Source of the DNA: JAZNQN01 sp045590195
GTDB lineage: Bacteria; Bacillota; Clostridia; UMGS1883; UMGS1540
Reading direction: 5' to 3'
NCBI GenBank assembly: GCA_045590195.1
Contig: JAZNQN010000070.1
Coordinates: forward strand, 1 to 64,000
DNA: 64,000 bases
The translations under genes and the position numbers were made by a program. The notes below the pieces were generated by a model. The model ran no database searches. It saw only the letters and a list, made by a program, of their open reading frames with translations, and was not told the DNA's origin. Numbering within the stretch: position 1 is the first letter of the stretch; every line of letters begins with the position of its first letter. This document shows positions 58,931-64,000 of this stretch, in pieces.

Positions 58931-61900
58931 TCAAATATATGCAATTCGGCGATTATCAGAAGCCACTTCTTCCATTTCCTCTCTAATAATTTGCCTTAGA
59001 CTTTCACCAATATCGGATAGTGCATCAACTGTTTCTTGTGTAGCATTTCCCTCAATCTGGAAGTTAACAGAAATATTAACCGGGGCACTCTCCCTTGGGG
59101 TACTATGTACCTTCAGAGGTTCATTGTATTGTATTGCGTTATAACTTCTTGTAGCTTCAAGATAGTTCTGCATAAGGGGTAGGAATGATATAATTTGCAT
59201 TTCCTCTTGTGCACCGTTGAGCATCCTCCTTGTCTCGTCAGCAGTATATACAGTTTCACCGCCTCCGAAATACACAATTTCGGGACCGTTTTCACCAACT
59301 AAATGCCAGCCAGGAGTAGCGTTCTCCGTACCCATAGCATAACCGGTACCAGTTTTGCCATTTCCGGTAACACCGATATTAATTGTAGTGCTTGCGCTCT
59401 GTAGAGCGGCTCTGACTTGGTCTGCAACAGAAATTGCATTTGCAACTGCTAGCGATCCTTGAATAGATATTTCATCAGCATATGATGTCATTGTAGCCCT
59501 TGCGGCTTCAATAGCTTCCGCACTCATATTCATTTCTTGCAAAGAGTCCTGCATTGTATTAACAATGTCTTGCATTTGCTCATCAAAGTCAACTTGCCAA
59601 GCAGCAACCTCACCTGCAGCTAATTCTCTTGCGGCTTTTACCTCGCCTACAGTATTAGCAAGCGTTGCAATCGCTTCTGTGTTACCGCTATTAACCGCCT
59701 GAGCCAAACTTGCGGCAAAGCCTGCAGCTTCTTCCGTACCGCTTTGAGCGTAAGCCATAATCTCGTTGTAGTTCTCCTGTGTAACACCTAAATCCTCAGC
59801 TGATACACCGCGAAGAACATTAACATTGTCAGCGTAGGTCTGCCAAAAGTTAAGCTGTGAATCGAGCGCTCTTTGTGCGCTTCCGACAGTAGCCTCCATA
59901 TCGGCTTGTGCCTGGTCGAATAAACCATACTGTCCCTCAAAACTTTCTTTTGCCAAAGTATAAGCAAGCTGATATGTACTTGCCAAGCTCTGCATACTGA
60001 GAGATGCGGATGCAATAGCTTCATCAAGAGCGGTCATTGTGTCTACGTTCTCTATGGTAATACCGCTTGTTTCGACAATGGTTTTAAGGTACGAATCATA
60101 GTCCGTCTGGGCTTTATTTACATCATTTGCAAATCTTTGAATTTCGCCTTCGTAATCTTTCAGAGCTTGATTAGATGCCTCATATGCTGCTTTTGCGGAT
60201 TTATACCCTGCTTCGTGAGGATTTGTGCCTCTACCGCCTGAATTTATCCAGAAGTAATACGCTTCTTTTAGACTTTCATAACTTGTCTTTAAATCCTCGT
60301 TGTTTTTCTTTTCAGCTCTGTACTGCGCATTTATGTCATCAAGTCTTTTCTGTGCGGTATTCCTATTAGAATCAGCAGCCATCATGCTTTTGCGAGCCGC
60401 TTCTGCTTTAGCTAAATTTGCCTGTGCAGTAGCTTCATTTTGCAGCAATTCTTCAATTTCGCCAAGTCCATTTTTTACATCCTCATAATTGAATGCCACA
60501 CCGGGAAGAAGCTCATTAAGTTCTGCGATAATGGTTTTCATTTCTTCCTGTGATGCCGCCGTTTTGTCCGTTTGACTTGCAAGCTCAGACAGCCGAGAAA
60601 TAAGAGCTAAGGTTCTGCCTTCGCTTGTATTGATTTGCTCAACCGATTCTCTTTGCGTGTCAAGGTTTTCGTTTAATGTTTTACTAAGTTGCTGACATTC
60701 TGCAATATACTCAGCTACGGTCTGTTTTTGTCCCTCAAAACTATCGGTAAGAGATTCGATTCTGTACTCAAGGTAATATGCTTCCTCGGAAGTTTCTTTA
60801 CCTGCATCACACAGAGCCTGGTATTCTTTTTTTAGGGCTTCAATTTCCGATGCTTGTTTTTCAGATGATGCAGTAAGTTTTTCTATTTTTGGCTCTGTAT
60901 TTCCTGCCATTACTGCGAGAGAACCAACAGCGCCTGCAAGACCAACGACTGTAGAAATTGCTAACAGATATGGATTTGTTTTCAGTGATGCCTTAAGAGC
61001 TTCATTTGCCGCAACGGCAAGCTTTGATACTGTAATATAACCGACCAATGCAGCAACAAATGCGCTGACTCCTATGCCGAGAGATGTCAATGCTTTTACA
61101 ATTTCAGGATTACTTTCAACAAACTCCGTTACATCTGCAAGTAAATCGGCCCCAACTTCCGAAAGTTCCGCTAAGGTTGGTGTATACACATCTCCGATTG
61201 CAACCTGTAATTCGTCATAAGAATTATGTAACATCTTAAGGCGGCTTTCGGTTGTAGCATATCTTTTATTTGCCTCAACTGTAAGAGCTGTATTTTCTAT
61301 CCATGCGTTGTTTGCGGTTTGGACAGAGCCTCCCAATGTTTCAGCAGCCAAGCCAAGACTTTTTAGCATATTAGACTGACGAATACCTGTCAATCCTAAT
61401 TTTTCAAGCACCAATACCGAACTTTCGCCTTGTGCATCAAGACCACCAAGACCGGCTATAAATGCCTGCAACGCTTCAATAGGGCTTGAGTTCCACGCAG
61501 AAGAGAATTCAGCCGCCGTCATTCCGGCAACTCTCGCAAACTCCGTAAGCTCCGCACTCTGTGTTGCAACTGCCGATTCAATAGCAGAGAGAGTCTGCGT
61601 CATAGCAGTTCCGCCAGCTTCTGCCTCGATACCAACAGAGGACATTGCGGCAGCAAGCGCCATTATTTCCGCTTCTGTCAAGCCTGATATTGTACCGGCA
61701 GAGGCAAGTCGCGTTGACATAGCAACGATATCCGCCTCGGTTGTGGCGAAGTTATTACCCAAGTCAACAACTACCGAGCCGAGCCTTGAATAATTGTCTG
61801 CGGATGTTCCTGTAATGTTTGCAAATTTCGCAAGTGATGAAGCTGCGTCACCAGCTGAAAGGTTGGTCGATTCGCCCAAGTCAATCATAACACGGGTAAA

Positions 61901-62677
61901 GTCGAGGACATCATCTGTCGCTATACCAAGCTGACCTGCAGCCTCGGCAACGGAGGAGATTTCTGTTGTCGTTGCAGGGATTTCTGTTGACATATCCTTA
62001 ATGCCCTTTGTAATCTCTGCAAGTTGTTCATCTGTACCGTCAACCGTTTTGAATACACCTGTTATAGCGCTTTCAAATTCGATTGAGGCTTTTATGCACT
62101 CAACGATTTCCTCCGATATTTCTTTGTAGGCTTTTGCAAGCCCAGCGGCCATAAGTGCCGACTTAGCCACTTCCAATGCATCAACCGAAGCTGTGCCATA
62201 TTTTCTTGCCCCGTCTGCCACTTCCTCTTGTTTCTTTTTGAGGTCGCTCATTTTTGCGGTCAGTTCCGAGCTCTCTTTTGTGAGATTGTCCGTCTGAACA
62301 CCTGCATCTTTCAAAGCGTTTTCCATTGACTCCAATTTGGAAGTTTGGTCTTTGAGGGAGGCGGAGGTCTTATCAATCTGCTGTTGCTTTGTCAGTAGCT
62401 TATTTTCAAGGGAGGAGGAATAGCCTTCGGTTTCCTTAATCTCCTTTTGAATGTTGTCATACTGTTGTTGCAACACCGCTAATTTTGACCGTGTGGCCTC
62501 AACCGCGCTCTGCTGTTTTTGGTATGCAGCTATGTCGGATTGAGTTTTAGAGAGGGCTTGTATCTCTTTCTGCATAGAGGCAAGTTGTTGCTGAGCTTTT
62601 GAGAATGTACCGCTAAAACTTCCGCCCAACTGTGCGTTGAGTTGGAATAGCATCTCATATTCTTTTCTGCTTGCCAT
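58931..62677 (-). CDS. phage tail tape measure protein
   Basis: The tape measure protein sets tail length and helps DNA enter the host. The 1248-residue product has an N-terminal coiled-coil region (about 1-165), the TMP core domain (about 195-420, with AITGVFKTVDGTDEQLAEI and FANITGTSADNYSRLGSVV), a hydrophobic stretch near 560-610 (VSAFVAALVGYITV, PYLLAISTVVGLAGAVG), another coiled-coil region, and the common end motif GWHLVGENGPEIVYFGGGETV. It has AAGGAGGG upstream. It reads leftward within a prophage. Genes for distal tail, tip and lysis, which normally follow, are absent here: the SIR2 operon and remnants lie downstream instead. Confidence 0.95.
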   Translation of the reverse strand: MASRKEYEMLFQLNAQLGGSFSGTFSKAQQQLASMQKEIQALSKTQSDIAAYQKQQSAVEATRSKLAVLQQQYDNIQKEIKETEGYSSSLENKLLTKQQQIDKTSASLKDQTSKLESMENALKDAGVQTDNLTKESSELTAKMSDLKKKQEEVADGARKYGTASVDALEVAKSALMAAGLAKAYKEISEEIVECIKASIEFESAITGVFKTVDGTDEQLAEITKGIKDMSTEIPATTTEISSVAEAAGQLGIATDDVLDFTRVMIDLGESTNLSAGDAASSLAKFANITGTSADNYSRLGSVVVDLGNNFATTEADIVAMSTRLASAGTISGLTEAEIMALAAAMSSVGIEAEAGGTAMTQTLSAIESAVATQSAELTEFARVAGMTAAEFSSAWNSSPIEALQAFIAGLGGLDAQGESSVLVLEKLGLTGIRQSNMLKSLGLAAETLGGSVQTANNAWIENTALTVEANKRYATTESRLKMLHNSYDELQVAIGDVYTPTLAELSEVGADLLADVTEFVESNPEIVKALTSLGIGVSAFVAALVGYITVSKLAVAANEALKASLKTNPYLLAISTVVGLAGAVGSLAVMAGNTEPKIEKLTASSEKQASEIEALKKEYQALCDAGKETSEEAYYLEYRIESLTDSFEGQKQTVAEYIAECQQLSKTLNENLDTQRESVEQINTSEGRTLALISRLSELASQTDKTAASQEEMKTIIAELNELLPGVAFNYEDVKNGLGEIEELLQNEATAQANLAKAEAARKSMMAADSNRNTAQKRLDDINAQYRAEKKNNEDLKTSYESLKEAYYFWINSGGRGTNPHEAGYKSAKAAYEASNQALKDYEGEIQRFANDVNKAQTDYDSYLKTIVETSGITIENVDTMTALDEAIASASLSMQSLASTYQLAYTLAKESFEGQYGLFDQAQADMEATVGSAQRALDSQLNFWQTYADNVNVLRGVSAEDLGVTQENYNEIMAYAQSGTEEAAGFAASLAQAVNSGNTEAIATLANTVGEVKAARELAAGEVAAWQVDFDEQMQDIVNTMQDSLQEMNMSAEAIEAARATMTSYADEISIQGSLAVANAISVADQVRAALQSASTTINIGVTGNGKTGTGYAMGTENATPGWHLVGENGPEIVYFGGGETVYTADETRRMLNGAQEEMQIISFLPLMQNYLEATRSYNAIQYNEPLKVHSTPRESAPVNISVNFQIEGNATQETVDALSDIGESLRQIIREEMEEVASDNRRIAYI

Positions 62678-62712
62678 ATGAATCCCTCCTTATATTTTCT
62701 ATGCTTTTTTGT

Positions 62713-63081
62713 TTACACCTCTGCACTCATCAGAAAAGAGCGAGCTTTACTGCGAATTTTGTTAAAATCGCGTAACGGCAGTGCACTTATCAAATCCGAA
62801 CCGATTTTTTCATTGCAAGCCCTCGCTGCTAAACGAATTAAATACTCACACGAAAATTCCGGAGTAACAATTACTTTGCCAAGTGACTGCAACTCGTTTT
62901 CTATCGCAAGGCTGTCTGCACCGGTCAAAACAGACCATTTGAATGTAAGCTCATCAAAAACCTTATCCTCAAACTCAAATGGTTTTTTAAATTTGTGTAC
63001 ATAAACATCTGTGCTTTCATTAACCTCTGCTTGAGCTGCAGCGAGCTCCTTTTCGTTTATAATATTTTTTTCTTTACTCAT
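62713..63081 (-). CDS. phage tail assembly chaperone
   Basis: A 122-residue protein in the position of the tail assembly chaperone, directly before the tape measure gene (35 bp gap). Its VYVHKFKKPFEFEDKVFDEL start is typical of the TAC group related to Mu gp41 and phage tail assembly proteins, followed by a helical body with LSLAIENEL-like segments and PEFSCEYLIRLAARACN. The start is the ATG at 63081 after AAGGAAAGG; the GTG at 63090 is part of that site. Unlike lambda G/GT, no clear frameshift product can be seen before the tape measure gene. Confidence 0.75.
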   Translation of the reverse strand: MSKEKNIINEKELAAAQAEVNESTDVYVHKFKKPFEFEDKVFDELTFKWSVLTGADSLAIENELQSLGKVIVTPEFSCEYLIRLAARACNEKIGSDLISALPLRDFNKIRSKARSFLMSAEV

Positions 63082-63120
63082 AAATTTCACCTTTCCTTGT
63101 TTAAATTTTATTATACTTCA

Positions 63121-63837
63121 TTATGACATTCTGGGACCGCTTGAGTGATGTTCTTGAGTTCTGTATGTAGGGTCCTGACCAAAGACATAGCGCCCTGTTT
63201 CCATATTTATAGGCTCTGATTTCATGTCAGCAGATTCTTCTTTTGGTCTTTCAACGCACTTACCGGGACCGTTATGATATTCGCATACTCTTTCATATTC
63301 GCGACATGTCGCAAATTTATTATGATAAAAGGCTCTATCATATAATTTCTCCCAAATTTTCATTTGTTCTTTGGAGATTTCTAATAATTTTGAGTATGCC
63401 GTATCTATTAGTTTGGTATCTGCATCAAATTTGCTATTAAGGTCTGTTGCGATGTTAAAAAGCTCATTACTGCCGGTTATCGGTGTTGTGTAAAGAAATT
63501 CTATCTGAGTATCAATAGCCGCTTCTTGTGCCTTTAATTCTGCCATTTTTTCTTGAATCTCCTTAAGTTGTTGCTCGTTCCCGGTCGTTGTAGCCTCTAC
63601 GAGAGCCGGACGAATTTTTTCAAGAGTTTCAAAAATCTTTTCTTTCTGCATCTCAAGAGTTTCTACTTGCCCTTTGATTTTGTTTTCGCGCACTGTAATA
63701 TCTGCAAAATATGCATTGCTTGCGACAGATACCTCTTTTTTTAACCCGCTGTTATTTTCAGTTAATGCCGCAAGGAGAGTGTAAAGTTCTTCGTTAAGTG
63801 TACCAATTTTTAATAATACATTTTCTATTCTTTCCAT
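63121..63837 (-). CDS. coiled-coil phage protein of unknown function
   Basis: A 238-residue protein, first complete gene of the prophage part in the window. Most of it (about residues 1-165) is helical and charged with coiled-coil heptads (GQVETLEMQKEKIFETLEKI). A cysteine-bearing segment follows (FATCREYERVCEYHNGPGKC) with three cysteines and histidines that could bind metal, then a polar tail ending in HHSSGPRMS. AGGAAGG precedes the ATG. It lies in the tail module, where a tail tube or connector gene would be expected just upstream. I do not recognise the family; a structural or chaperone role is possible. Confidence 0.65.
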   Translation of the reverse strand: MERIENVLLKIGTLNEELYTLLAALTENNSGLKKEVSVASNAYFADITVRENKIKGQVETLEMQKEKIFETLEKIRPALVEATTTGNEQQLKEIQEKMAELKAQEAAIDTQIEFLYTTPITGSNELFNIATDLNSKFDADTKLIDTAYSKLLEISKEQMKIWEKLYDRAFYHNKFATCREYERVCEYHNGPGKCVERPKEESADMKSEPINMETGRYVFGQDPTYRTQEHHSSGPRMS

Positions 63838-64000
63838 AAAAATTTCCTTCCTGTTTTATAAATATAGTCCTGATTTCTTACCGTGAGAGTTTTTATAAAA
63901 ATGGAGGAAGATGCCGCGATAAATATAGCAACTGATTTGCACACAGAGGAATATTTATGGCGCACAGTTTTTAAATTGATGTATAATCGTTGCTATTATT

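Noticed and set aside
1..64000. CRISPR arrays, rRNA genes or intact tRNA genes
   Set aside because: No regularly spaced direct repeats of CRISPR length, no rRNA-like sequence and no complete cloverleaf were seen on either strand.
63883..64000. Plus-strand frame from GTG 63883 or ATG 63901 open to the window edge
   Set aside because: Only about 39 codons are visible, it opposes the direction of the prophage genes and no ribosome site precedes it; nothing else is seen in 63838-64000.

Overview
The window looks like the chromosome of a low-GC Gram-positive bacterium of class Clostridia, probably an uncultured gut member (this is inference). Supporting signs are the mutS-mutL-miaA run, the yggS-sepF-divIVA-ileS-lspA-rluD run, a complete mraZ-to-ftsZ division and cell-wall cluster whose MurE carries the DNPR motif of meso-diaminopimelate-adding enzymes, strong AGGAGG ribosome binding sites, and repeated consensus TTGACA-N17-TATAAT promoters. 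I see no rRNA, no CRISPR array and no ordinary tRNA.

Regions. 1-13272: mismatch repair and tRNA modification (mutS, mutL, miaA), an envelope HlyD-like protein, PLP homeostasis, SepF and DivIVA, isoleucyl-tRNA synthetase, signal peptidase II, a pseudouridine synthase, and a ferredoxin-thioredoxin reductase-like protein next to thioredoxin. 13315-16527: a DeoR-regulated transporter and phosphoesterase. 16533-23433: argJ, then a four-gene carbohydrate operon (a metallo-beta-lactamase-fold hydrolase, two tandem AGE-family epimerases, a glycosidase-like protein) divergent from an AraC regulator. 23483-31675: aconitase, isocitrate dehydrogenase, Rex, a P-loop/Asp23-like fusion, DNA polymerase I, coaE and a lytic transglycosylase. 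31708-37529: a second AraC regulator with a divergent glycosidase-like gene, YgjV, TspO, a secreted transglutaminase and a GH88 hydrolase. 37768-51255: the dcw cluster under a 10-bp-periodic MraZ-type operator, with murD, murC, murB and ftsA absent. 51404-52357: rplM-rpsI.

From 52358 to the end the DNA is accessory. It begins right after rpsI, a position where integrative elements are known to sit, with a possible integrase tail and a small element-type gene. Decayed prophage sequence follows: inverted repeat copies, a 57-nt tRNA-like structure with no anticodon arm, and a 5'-truncated IbrB/ParB-like gene. Then comes an intact two-gene operon (54105-58456) of a 240-residue protein coupled to a 1209-residue SIR2-domain protein, which resembles large defence-associated sirtuins. 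A prophage tail module (tape measure, tail assembly chaperone, coiled-coil protein) runs leftward from the window edge and stops at a terminator. The SIR2 operon lies inside a pair of inverted ~100-bp repeats and is the best candidate for an under-described system here.

The core genes together serve genome integrity, protein synthesis, envelope growth and cell division; the scattered AraC-controlled genes point to use of host or plant glycans.
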